NCBI RefSeq assembly: GCF_016839145.1
Contig: NZ_CP069303.1
Location: 3,162,001-3,226,000, forward strand
Direction: 5' to 3'
Length of the DNA: 64,000 bases
From: Shinella sp. PSBB067
GTDB taxonomy: Bacteria > Pseudomonadota > Alphaproteobacteria > Rhizobiales > Rhizobiaceae
Shown here: positions 8,856 to 16,674 of the stretch, piece after piece
How positions within the stretch are numbered: position 1 is the first letter of the stretch
How the letters are laid out: every line of letters starts with the position of its first letter
Made by a program: the position numbers and the translations under genes
The notes under the pieces: generated by a model
The model's database searches: none
Told to the model about the DNA's origin: nothing
The model's input: only the letters and a program-made list of their open reading frames with translations

Positions 8856-9364
8856 TGTAAATCTCCGTTTTCCGTTCCCGAGCCCGCACCATGCGGTCTC
8901 GATGGCGATCGGCAGGCCGGAGGCGATCGACGGCGCACCCCTTGCTCAGGGTCCCCGGCGCAGTTGCGCGCTGGGGGTGAGAATGGGGCTAGACAGCCAA
9001 GGAGGGCTTTCTTGTTGCGCGCGGAATGACGGCGCAGCCGGCAGGGGAAGAAAGTTTGACGCGGCTGTTGCGGCATAGGCGATCGAGGCGAAGCCGGTCT
9101 TCAGCCAGATCAGGCCATTGGAGAGACCGTTTGGAGCGATCGAGGCACGGTCAGACAACGGAGAAAATGGTGCCCTCCCGCACCGAAAAGCCGGCGCCAC
9201 GGCAGGGTTCAGCGGCTTCGTCTCCTCCCGCCAAGCCAACGTTGCTGCCTCCTGACCTCCCGTCGCCCTGAAAGAGATCGCCGCGCCGAATGTCCGGTGC
9301 CCCGCCAAGACATGGCTCTGCCCATACGGCGCTTCAGGGAGGTAATCGAGAACTACATAGGACT
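8856..9364. other. 509-bp stretch without a supported gene
   Basis: Lies between the DUF736 start and the stop of the short-chain dehydrogenase. Open frames exist on the minus strand, but they show no family motif, ribosome site or plausible protein composition. The promoter of DUF736 must be at its left end. Nothing else is recognised. Confidence 0.4.
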
Positions 9365-10138
9365 CTATTTCGTGGTGTAGCCGCCATTGACGAGAATCGT
9401 CTGGCCCGTCATCCACCAGCCGTCAGAGACCATGAAGCGAATATACGGGACGATGTCCTCAATGTCGGTGAGGCCGGTCTTCGAGTATCCCGACAGAGCT
9501 GCGGCGGTCTTATGGTAGGCGACGGCATCGGCGCCTTCGGCCGGATAGAAGAACGGCGTATCCATCGGACCTGGACCAATTGCCGTCACTGAGATGCCAC
9601 GCTCGCCGAACTCCTTGGAGGCTGCGCGGGTAAAGTGTTCGACCGGAGCCTTGGTGCCGGCATAGCTAGAATAGAAGGGCGTGAAGGCGCCGAGCAAAGA
9701 GGTGACGACCGTCACCAGCTTGCCGTTGTCGTTCAGGTGCTTGCCGGCTTCCTTGATGAAGAAGAAGGCCGTCTTGGAGTTGACGGCGCTCATCCCGTCA
9801 TATTCGGCCTCGCTGATCTCGACGATGGGCTTCTTCAGTACCTTGCCGACGGTGTTGATGGCGATGTCCGGACGGCCGATGGCGGCGACAGCATCGGCGA
9901 ACAGTTTCTCGACGGCCCCGGCGCTGGTCAGGTCGGCCTGGAAGGCCACCGCTTCCGCGCCCGCAGCCTTGACGGCGGCAACGGTCGCATCGGCATCCGC
10001 CTTGCTGGCGGCGCTGTTGTAGTGGATCGCAATGGCTTTCGCGCCATGGGCGGCGAGATCGCGGGCGATCAGTCCGCCGAGGTTCTTCGCCCCTCCGGCG
10101 ATGATGACGGTTTTGCCTTTGATGCTGTGATCGGTCAT
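9365..10138 (-). CDS. SDR-family NAD(P)-dependent oxidoreductase
   Basis: Classical short-chain dehydrogenase of 257 residues, cytosolic. The nucleotide-binding loop is GGAKNLGG near residue 15, a variant of TGxxxGxG. The catalytic Tyr and Lys are in SSYAGTKAPVEHF, with an upstream Ser in VVTSLLGAF. The NAG motif reads INTVG. The C-terminus FMVSDGWWMTGQTILVNGG is typical. The ATG at 10138 removes an unsupported N-terminal extension. Transcribed divergently from a LysR gene that probably controls it. The substrate is unknown. Confidence 0.9.
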   Translation of the reverse strand: MTDHSIKGKTVIIAGGAKNLGGLIARDLAAHGAKAIAIHYNSAASKADADATVAAVKAAGAEAVAFQADLTSAGAVEKLFADAVAAIGRPDIAINTVGKVLKKPIVEISEAEYDGMSAVNSKTAFFFIKEAGKHLNDNGKLVTVVTSLLGAFTPFYSSYAGTKAPVEHFTRAASKEFGERGISVTAIGPGPMDTPFFYPAEGADAVAYHKTAAALSGYSKTGLTDIEDIVPYIRFMVSDGWWMTGQTILVNGGYTTK

Positions 10139-10228
10139 GGACGGCCTCCTTTGCCGGGCTGCAATCGCACCGGCGACCGCTTTTGTTGAGCAACCATATC
10201 CGCTAGGATTGGCCAATAAAGCTGATCA

Positions 10229-10249
10229 TTCTGACATCACTTGTCAGAA
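10229..10249. promoter_or_regulatory. Palindromic operator between SDR and LysR genes
   Basis: Perfect 8-5-8 inverted repeat, arms TTCTGACA and TGTCAGAA, with a T-N11-A core inside, the usual LysR box. It is centred in the divergent promoter region about 100 bp upstream of the SDR start and 28 bp before the LysR start. Confidence 0.6.
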
Positions 10250-10276
10250 AATCAGCACAATTGGAGTTCTGACTGT

Positions 10277-11176
10277 TTGGACCGCGTCGATCTGTTCCGC
10301 ATGTTTGTGCGTGTCGTTGAATGTGCGAGTTTCACCCGCGCGGCCGACACGCTGGGCGTTCCGCGGTCCTCCGTATCGGCCGGCATTCAGGAATTGGAGG
10401 GACGGGTTGGGGCGCGGCTGCTACACCGCACGACCCGCAAGGTCTCCCCGACACAGGACGGCATCGCCTTCTATGAGCGCTGCCAGCGGGTCATCGCCGA
10501 CGTCGAGGATACGGAAAATCTTTTCCGGCAGACCGCCGCCAAACCGTCGGGCAAGCTGCGGGTCGATGTCCCGGGGCGGATCGGGCGTCTGATCATCGCG
10601 CCGGCTTTGCCCGGCTTCCTCGACAAATTTCCCGAGATCGACATCGACCTCGGCGTCACCGACCGCTCGGTGAACCTGGTCGAAGACAGCATCGACTGTG
10701 TGCTGCGTGTGGGGCCGCTCAACGACTCAGGCCTGATCGCGCGGCCTATTGGAAAGTTGCTACTGATCAACGTCGTCAGCCCAGCCTATGTGACGCGGCA
10801 TGGCACGCCAGGCTCTCCTGAAGATCTGGGAGATCACTGGGCGGTCAATTATGCTTCTCCGACCAGCGGCCGTGTTGAGGATTGGGAGTGGCTGGAGCAA
10901 GGGAAGCTGCATCGGGTTCCGTTGCGCGGGCGGGTCACTGTCAACAGCGCCGAGGCCTACATCGCCTGTTGCCTCGCAGGCCTCGGCATGATCCAGATCC
11001 CAGCCTATGACGTGAAACAGCATCTTGAGGCGGGAGAATTGGTCGAGGTGATGCCCGGCCATCGAGCCGAGCTGATGCCTATGACGTTACTCTATCCCCA
11101 CCGCCAGCACCTTTCACACCGGCTGCAGGTATTTGCCGATTGGCTTGAGACGCTGCTGAAGGACAAGCTCTTATGA
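10277..11176 (+). CDS. LysR-family transcriptional regulator
   Basis: 299-residue LTTR. The N-terminal winged helix is DRVDLFRMFVRVVE, SFTRAADTLGVPRSSVSAG and LLHRTTRKVSPTQDG. The C-terminal effector domain has the periplasmic-binding fold (LRVDVPGRIGRLIIAP onwards). The start is taken as TTG 10277, which gives the family's usual MDRVDLF N-terminus with a GGAG 10 nt upstream. An earlier TTG at 10241 would lie inside the palindrome. Divergent from the SDR gene, its likely target. The C-terminus HLSHRLQVFADWLETLL is complete. Confidence 0.9.
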   Translation: MDRVDLFRMFVRVVECASFTRAADTLGVPRSSVSAGIQELEGRVGARLLHRTTRKVSPTQDGIAFYERCQRVIADVEDTENLFRQTAAKPSGKLRVDVPGRIGRLIIAPALPGFLDKFPEIDIDLGVTDRSVNLVEDSIDCVLRVGPLNDSGLIARPIGKLLLINVVSPAYVTRHGTPGSPEDLGDHWAVNYASPTSGRVEDWEWLEQGKLHRVPLRGRVTVNSAEAYIACCLAGLGMIQIPAYDVKQHLEAGELVEVMPGHRAELMPMTLLYPHRQHLSHRLQVFADWLETLLKDKLL

Positions 11177-11393
11177 AGAGCAAAAGCCACCCGGGATCCG
11201 AAACGCCTGCGCTCAAGCGGTCCGGATGACCGAAGCGTCCTCGCCGATCATGCGTTAGAGGCAGTTTTTGCAGACGTCAGGATTACCGATCGGGCCAGAC
11301 GCGACTGGCAAAGATCATGGTGAGGCCGAACGCAGCGATCCTGATGAATTGCACGTTCATCTTCACAAAGGCCAACGACTGACCGGCGGGTTC

Positions 11394-12767
11394 CTAACCC
11401 CAGCTCCCGGCCGCCAGCCATTTGAGCGCGGACAGGCTTGGCATGAACAGATATTCGCCGCCCTTCATGACATTGAAAGTCTGCACACCGTCGATGCGCT
11501 TGCGCGCCGGCGCCTGCGGGATCGTGAACCGGCCATCATCCTCATGCAGGCCAACGATCGGATCGCGCTCTTCGCCAAGGTCGACGAAATTGCCTCGGTT
11601 GATCCACTCCTGCTGCATGAACTCGATCGTGTCGTAGGCACGCGCGCTGATGAAGATGAAGAACAGGCCGCGATCGCCGTTGGCATCGTCCTCAGGCCCC
11701 ACATCCTCGGAATAAACCGGCCCGAAGGTCGAGGAACGGCGAATGATGCGGTGGATGTTGACGTCGGTGAGCAGCGTCAACTCGGAATCGCGGGGATTGA
11801 GCCGTCGCATATGGCAGCCGAGCGGCACGACGCGGCCTTTGGGATCGTCCTTGAAGGTGAAGTCGTTGTTGCGCTGCGGATCGGCGCCGAGGTCGGGATC
11901 GTCGTGATCGTGCGCCAGCGTCAAGGGTGCGCCGGAGCGCCAGCGCCCGAACATCTTGGCGGCAAGGCGCTCGCGTTCCTCCGGCGTGTCGCCATGTGCC
12001 TTGAGGAAGGCGTTGAAGCAACCGACCCGGCTGTTATACTTGCGCATTACGACGAAGGTGCCGTTCCTTCCGAGAACCGCAGGCTCGGGCATGCCGAGCG
12101 GCTGGCCGTTCTCGCTCTCATAGCCGAGGATGAATTCGCCGGCCTTGATCGGCCGCTCCTCGCCTGGCAGCGGATCAACGCCGCTGCCCTCCACTGCGGG
12201 CTGGGAGATCGAATCCCGGAAACCGAACGGGTTTTTCGCGCCGTCCGGCGCGCCGAAGCGATGCTCGCCGAGCAAGGTGACGCCGCTGCTCCGGTCGAGT
12301 TCGGTGCGCGCCGTCGCCAGCGCCTTGTCGAGCGCATCATCGTCGACCGCGTAGATGGTCAGCGCGAGATGGCAGTTGCCCGGCTTGAACACGTCTTCCC
12401 AGTTTTCCGGCGCGTTGGGTCCGAAGTCGCGAAGCTGCTCCGCGCGTGCGGCCATGCCCTGCTGGAACGGGAGCGGAAAGGTCTTGAGCTGGGCGTCGGG
12501 AACGCCGAGCGCCTTCAGACCCTCGAAGCTGAGCGCAGCGCCGATCCAGAAATCGAGATCCTCGCTCCAATTGTCGGCCGAAGCGATATGCGGTGCCAGC
12601 CGGCCGAGAAGATTGCGGGCTCCCGCTGCCTCGTCGAAATGGAGCATGGCGTGAACGCCGACATAGGGTTCCGGCCGGCTTCTGAGGATCAGCGCCTGGA
12701 TGTCCTGCAGGTCGAGCGTGACGCTATCCCGCGAGAAGTGCTCTTTTAGTTTCTGAAGGATCGCCAT
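11394..12767 (-). CDS. DyP-type heme peroxidase
   Basis: Dye-decolorising-type peroxidase of 457 residues. The GxxDG loop reads GFRDSISQP, so the last Gly is Ser. The proximal heme His is in CHMRRLNPRDS and the distal Arg in VNIHRIIRRSS. The C-terminus FMQQEWINRGNF and GGEYLFMPSLSALKWLA is typical of the longer DyP branch. No Tat or Sec signal, so cytosolic. It uses H2O2 or organic peroxides to oxidise substrates. It is the last gene of a minus-strand operon, 3 bp after the unknown 203-aa gene, which follows a catalase-like gene. Confidence 0.9.
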   Translation of the reverse strand: MAILQKLKEHFSRDSVTLDLQDIQALILRSRPEPYVGVHAMLHFDEAAGARNLLGRLAPHIASADNWSEDLDFWIGAALSFEGLKALGVPDAQLKTFPLPFQQGMAARAEQLRDFGPNAPENWEDVFKPGNCHLALTIYAVDDDALDKALATARTELDRSSGVTLLGEHRFGAPDGAKNPFGFRDSISQPAVEGSGVDPLPGEERPIKAGEFILGYESENGQPLGMPEPAVLGRNGTFVVMRKYNSRVGCFNAFLKAHGDTPEERERLAAKMFGRWRSGAPLTLAHDHDDPDLGADPQRNNDFTFKDDPKGRVVPLGCHMRRLNPRDSELTLLTDVNIHRIIRRSSTFGPVYSEDVGPEDDANGDRGLFFIFISARAYDTIEFMQQEWINRGNFVDLGEERDPIVGLHEDDGRFTIPQAPARKRIDGVQTFNVMKGGEYLFMPSLSALKWLAAGSWG

Positions 12768-12770
12768 GGC

Positions 12771-13382
12771 TCAGCCCACCTTGTCCAGGAATTCGTTGAC
12801 GGCATGTTCGAGCCGTTGGAGCCGGCGCACATCGACGACGGTGACCTGCGGATTGGCGACGAACCAGCCGGCGGCGGTGATCTGATGCTCGGCGATGAAG
12901 TCCTTGACCTCGGGGCTGGCGATGCCCGGCCAGCCCTCGACCGAGGCGAAGATCAGGTCCATCAGATCGGGGATCTTGGTGGCGAAGTCGTTGATATAGG
13001 TGTCCCAGTCGCCGTCATAGGCGGTGGCGAACAGGATGCGGGTGTCGTTGTCGAAGAACACGAACCGCATGTTGTGCAGCGTGCCGACCTTCTGCGCCCC
13101 GTCGAAATTGCCGTTCACCAGCCCGAATATGCGTTTCAGCCGATCCGCGCCGCCGGGCTTGAGGTTGGCGATGGCGGTGAGCTCGGAGACATTGCCGGAC
13201 TGCGCGCCGACGCGACCGGCCGAGCCGGCTGTGCCCTTGAGGTCGGGATTATGCTTCGTCACCATCTGCTCGAGGGCGAGCTTGGCGAGCTGTGGCGCAT
13301 CGCCAACCACTTCCTCGATGCGGCGGCGGATGGCCTGCAAGCGGGTTTCATCGATCTGCGGGGTTTCTTCGGTCTCGGCCAT
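12771..13382 (-). CDS. Hypothetical protein between catalase-like and DyP genes
   Basis: 203 residues, soluble. The N-terminal half is helical (TRLQAIRRRIEEVVGDAPQL). The C-terminal half has LKPGGADRLKRIF, TLHNMRFVFFDNDTRILFATAYDGDWDTYI (written across a strand-turn-strand) and ITAAGWFVANPQVTVVDV. The FFDNDTRILFATAYDGDW pattern resembles the ferredoxin-like half-barrel of the DyP/chlorite dismutase superfamily, but no heme His is evident. It is coupled tightly to the DyP gene (3 bp) and follows the catalase-like gene by 40 bp, so it probably acts with them. Confidence 0.7.
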   Translation of the reverse strand: MAETEETPQIDETRLQAIRRRIEEVVGDAPQLAKLALEQMVTKHNPDLKGTAGSAGRVGAQSGNVSELTAIANLKPGGADRLKRIFGLVNGNFDGAQKVGTLHNMRFVFFDNDTRILFATAYDGDWDTYINDFATKIPDLMDLIFASVEGWPGIASPEVKDFIAEHQITAAGWFVANPQVTVVDVRRLQRLEHAVNEFLDKVG

Positions 13383-13422
13383 GGCTGGCCTCCTTTCGTG
13401 ATTGCGTGTGACGATCGGATCG

Positions 13423-14511
13423 TCAGTCCGGAATGACGTCGATGCTCGCCGGCTCGACGCGCGGTTGCGCGTTCATTTCGTGGCGGTAGCGGGTGGATCG
13501 TTCATAGGCGGCGATGCGCACGCGCATGATCGAGCCGAGTGGCTGATGATCGCGGATACCGTGCCAGGGATTGAACGACAGCACATCATCGCCGTAGACG
13601 CGCCGCGCCGGCGAATAGGCCTCCTGTGGCGGGATGCGCAGGGTCGCGATCGGCTGGTGCGGCGAAAGGTCTTCCGGCCAGAGCACGGCGGCGTCCTCGA
13701 CCGGCATCCTGTCGAGATCGGCACAGAGCTGAGCACGGAGCTGATACTCTGCGCCTTGCTCGCGGAAATGTTCAACCACCAGATCGCGCATGGTGGAATC
13801 CTCCACCGCGCCGACATCCTTGCCGGTCAGTGCACGGACGTTGTCGGAGAACGGCGCGGCACTGATCTTGGCGATATGGTCGCCGAAGCGGATCGCCGCC
13901 ATCGAATGATAGGTTTCGCCCAGCAGATGGTTAGTGTCGCGAGCGAGCCCGCGCAGCGTGGCGCCGGGCTCGACGCCGACCGCTTCGACTGCCGCCTCCA
14001 CGCCGCGCGCGACCCCAGCCATCGCTCGCTGGAGAAAGGCCGGGTTCTGGGCATTCTTCTCCAGAAGGCTGATGAGCTGGCGATATTTACCGATCGTGCC
14101 GAAGCTCAAGGTCGGGATGTTGACGAGCAGGAAATCCTGGTTGTGGCCCTGGTCTTCGGGGAGAAGCCGCTCGCCATCGACACCGATCACCTTGATCGCC
14201 ATGCCACGCGGCGCGGGAATGGTATCGGAGTGGATGTCGCCCGGCGCCGAAGAGAGGCGGATCACCACCGGATAGTTGGCGGGTCGGGCGAACAAGCCCT
14301 GGCGCAGATGCGAGGGCAGTTCGTGAACGATCAGTTCGCCCTTCAGGAACCCATGGCTTTTGGCATGGGCGTCGCGCACGGCGTGGCGATGACGCTCGAA
14401 GGCCCGCCGGTTGGTGGTGGCCATGATCTCGAGGATCTCGGCGGTCAGCCGCTCCTCGTCCTCGCCGAGAACCTCCACGTCCGGGGAATAGCCAATGTAG
14501 GTTTGAGCCAA
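13423..14511 (-). CDS. Catalase-family (small, SrpA-like) heme protein
   Basis: 362 residues, shorter than true clade 1-3 catalases. It keeps the distal His in RDAHAKSHGFLKGEL, FARPANYPVVIRLSS, the catalase core GMAIKVIGVDGERL and NQDFLLVNIPTLSF, and a C-terminal FNPWHGIRDHQPLGSIMRVR typical of catalase-related peroxidases. Such proteins act on H2O2 or on lipid hydroperoxides. It is the first gene of the operon with the unknown 203-aa gene and DyP, and is divergent from the TetR/oleate hydratase operon, sharing a control region with two palindromes. Confidence 0.85.
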   Translation of the reverse strand: MAQTYIGYSPDVEVLGEDEERLTAEILEIMATTNRRAFERHRHAVRDAHAKSHGFLKGELIVHELPSHLRQGLFARPANYPVVIRLSSAPGDIHSDTIPAPRGMAIKVIGVDGERLLPEDQGHNQDFLLVNIPTLSFGTIGKYRQLISLLEKNAQNPAFLQRAMAGVARGVEAAVEAVGVEPGATLRGLARDTNHLLGETYHSMAAIRFGDHIAKISAAPFSDNVRALTGKDVGAVEDSTMRDLVVEHFREQGAEYQLRAQLCADLDRMPVEDAAVLWPEDLSPHQPIATLRIPPQEAYSPARRVYGDDVLSFNPWHGIRDHQPLGSIMRVRIAAYERSTRYRHEMNAQPRVEPASIDVIPD

Positions 14512-14548
14512 GAGCGCTCCTTCACACTGAGATTTCGTTGCCCAGGAA

Positions 14549-14567
14549 CGATTTCGAGTCGAAATCG
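14549..14567. promoter_or_regulatory. 9-1-9 palindrome near the catalase-like start
   Basis: CGATTTCGA and TCGAAATCG around a single G, a perfect inverted repeat 38 bp upstream of the catalase-like start. Candidate operator for the adjacent TetR protein or another regulator. Confidence 0.55.
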
Positions 14568-14579
14568 CCGTTGATTTAG

Positions 14580-14595
14580 GATATCAGTTGATATC
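14580..14595. promoter_or_regulatory. 7-2-7 palindrome, probable TetR operator
   Basis: GATATCA, GT, TGATATC, a perfect inverted repeat about 70 bp upstream of the TetR gene and in the shared promoter region. TetR proteins commonly repress their own divergent promoter through such sites. Confidence 0.6.
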
Positions 14596-14666
14596 TGGTT
14601 TCACTGAGAACGCGGAACCTCCGAAAAGGTTTCGCACGTCTCGCCCGTTGGTTGGAGAACGAACCC

Positions 14667-15290
14667 ATGCCGCTTACGCGCAAGGCCACGCAGCGCCAGA
14701 CGCGGGACCGGCTGATCGCGGCCGCGCATTCCTCGATTATCGAGGAGGGGGTCGCTGCCATGTCGATTCGCAACATCTGCAGCGCCGCAGGGCATTCGCA
14801 GGGCGCCTTCTACTCGAACTTCGCCAGCAAGGATGATCTGCTGGTCGAGATCCTGCAAAGCCATATCCAGGACGAGGTCACACTGCTTCGCGACCTGGTC
14901 GCGCACTGCTCCGGCGACGATATCGAGGCGACGCTGCAGGTGCTGGCCGCGCGGCTCGCGAAGTTGGCCGACGAGGCACAATGGTCACTGCTCTCGATCG
15001 AATTGCAGCTCCATGCCCGGCGCGATCCGGCTTTCGCCGAGCGGCACCGGGAGGGCAAGGCGGCCTGCTATCGGATGTTCGGTGAGCTCGTCGCCGATCT
15101 GACGCAACGCTTCGCACTTCGTCCGGCCTTGCCGCCGATGCAAACCGGTATCGGTCTTTACGCGCTCTGGATGGGACTGGCGGTGCAGGGCGATGTCGAA
15201 GGCGCCATGCCGCGCGACGAGATGCTCGTCGGCTTCTTCCGCGCCATGGCAGGACTGGGTTCGTCGCATGAGGAGCAGGCGTATTCGTGA
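14667..15290 (+). CDS. TetR-family transcriptional regulator
   Basis: 207 residues. The HTH is at about residues 25-50 (AAMSIRNICSAAGHSQGAFYSNFASKD as a helix-turn-helix), followed by the ligand-binding helical bundle ending in FFRAMAGL. The ATG at 14667 has GGAG 9 nt upstream; an upstream in-frame TTG would overlap the ribosome site. Its stop overlaps the GTG of the thioesterase gene (GTGA), so it heads the oleate hydratase operon and probably represses it in the absence of a fatty acid or acyl-CoA ligand. The ligand is inferred from context. Confidence 0.9.
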   Translation: MPLTRKATQRQTRDRLIAAAHSSIIEEGVAAMSIRNICSAAGHSQGAFYSNFASKDDLLVEILQSHIQDEVTLLRDLVAHCSGDDIEATLQVLAARLAKLADEAQWSLLSIELQLHARRDPAFAERHREGKAACYRMFGELVADLTQRFALRPALPPMQTGIGLYALWMGLAVQGDVEGAMPRDEMLVGFFRAMAGLGSSHEEQAYS

Positions 15291-15784
15291 GCGGGATCGT
15301 GTCAGATCGTCGACGCATCGGCTGCGATGAGCACGGACACCCACTCGTCGGCGAGGTGGATGAGCATCGGCGCTTCCATATCCGCTTCCGCGCCCGGGAC
15401 GCCGACATCGACGAACTCGGCCATGTCAACAATGCGGTCTGGGTGACCTGGATTCAGGATGCGTCGGTGGCGCATTGGCTGACGGCCGCGCGGCCGCAGG
15501 ATCGCGACCGGTTCGTCGCGGTCGTGCTGCGCCATGAGGTCGACTATCGCGGCAATGTCCGGGCGGGAGACGAGGTCAGTGCGATCACCTGGGTCGTCCG
15601 AGCGCCGCGGGGTGCCCGCTATGCACGATGTGTCGAATTCCATGCCGAAGACGGCCGGACGATCGTCGCCTCGCTGACCCAATGGGCCCTGGTCGATCGG
15701 GAAACCGGCAAGCTGGCCCGCGTCCCGGTGGAGGTGGCGGCTCCGTTTCTAAGTGACGATACCGCGCAGAAGGAAATTGGATGA
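15287..15784 (+). CDS. Acyl-CoA thioesterase, 4HBT hotdog fold
   Basis: 165 residues with the hotdog core RFRARDADIDELGHVNNAVWVTW, where GHVNNAVW is the YbgC/4HBT signature with the catalytic acidic residue before it. Strands EVSAITWVVRAPRGARYARC and IVASLTQWALVDRETGK follow. It starts at GTG 15287 in a GTGA overlap with TetR and ends in an ATGA overlap with the next gene. It would hydrolyse an acyl-CoA, plausibly a hydroxy- or keto-fatty acyl-CoA made by neighbouring enzymes. Confidence 0.87.
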   Translation: MSGIVSDRRRIGCDEHGHPLVGEVDEHRRFHIRFRARDADIDELGHVNNAVWVTWIQDASVAHWLTAARPQDRDRFVAVVLRHEVDYRGNVRAGDEVSAITWVVRAPRGARYARCVEFHAEDGRTIVASLTQWALVDRETGKLARVPVEVAAPFLSDDTAQKEIG

Positions 15785-16647
15785 GCGATATCAGGAAAGT
15801 GGCGGTTCTCGGCACGGGAGTCCTCGGGAGCCAGATCGCCTTCCAGACGGCCTATAGCGGCTTCGATGTTGTCGCCTACGACATCAGCGAGGAAGCGCTC
15901 GAACAGGCGCGCGCACGGCTGGCGGCGCTCGTCGAAACCTACACGAACGAGGTGTCGGGCGCGGCTGGCGGCAAGGCGGCCGGGGCGCTCAAGCGGATCG
16001 CTCTGCTGAGCGATCTCGGCGCGGCCGTCGCGGACGCGGATCTCGTGATCGAGGCGGTTCCGGAGGTTCTTTCGATCAAGCAGGCGCTCTACGAGAAACT
16101 GGCGGGGCTCGCGCCGGACAGGACGATCTTCGCCACCAATAGCTCGACCCTGCTGCCGAGCGACCTGAAGGCTTACACCGGCCGACCGGACCGGTTTCTG
16201 GCGCTGCACTTCGCCAACAGCATCTGGAAGTTCAACACCGCCGAGGTGATGGGCACGGACGACACCGATCCGGCCGTGTTCGATGCCCTGATCGCCTTCG
16301 CCTCCGCCATCGGCATGGTGCCGATCCCGGTGCGCAAGGAGAAAGCGGGTTACGTCCTCAATTCGCTTCTGGTGCCGCTCCTGAACGCGGCCGCCGATCT
16401 GGCGGCCGGCGGCTATGCCGAGCCGGAAGATGTCGACAAGGTCTGGCGGATCGCCACCGGCGCGCCGATGGGGCCGTTCCAGATCTACGACATCATCGGA
16501 TTGAACACCCCCTACAACATCCTCTCGCATGGCGACGAGCATGCTCAGTCGCTCGCCGCCTGGCTGAAGGAAAACTACATCGACAAGGGCAGGCTCGGCA
16601 TCGCCTCGGGCGAAGGCTTCTACAGCTACAAGCCCTCCGCAGACTGA
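15781..16647 (+). CDS. 3-hydroxyacyl-CoA dehydrogenase
   Basis: 288 residues. The N-terminal Rossmann domain has VAVLGTGVLGSQIAFQ (GxGxxG at 11-16) and DLVIEAVPEVL. The catalytic His is in LALHFANSIW, with the NSS pattern in FATNSSTLLPS upstream. The C-terminal helical domain is KAGYVLNSLLVPLLNAA and GPFQIYDIIGL. It oxidises an L-3-hydroxyacyl-CoA with NAD+. Overlaps the thioesterase by ATGA and precedes oleate hydratase by 27 bp. Length and domains are normal. Confidence 0.92.
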   Translation: MSDIRKVAVLGTGVLGSQIAFQTAYSGFDVVAYDISEEALEQARARLAALVETYTNEVSGAAGGKAAGALKRIALLSDLGAAVADADLVIEAVPEVLSIKQALYEKLAGLAPDRTIFATNSSTLLPSDLKAYTGRPDRFLALHFANSIWKFNTAEVMGTDDTDPAVFDALIAFASAIGMVPIPVRKEKAGYVLNSLLVPLLNAAADLAAGGYAEPEDVDKVWRIATGAPMGPFQIYDIIGLNTPYNILSHGDEHAQSLAAWLKENYIDKGRLGIASGEGFYSYKPSAD

Positions 16648-16674
16648 TCCCAACAAGAAGAACAGGAGTTCGCC

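Noticed and set aside
8946..9416. Minus-strand frame of 156 codons upstream of DUF736
   Set aside because: Overlaps the SDR gene end, lacks a ribosome site and shows no protein-like motif.
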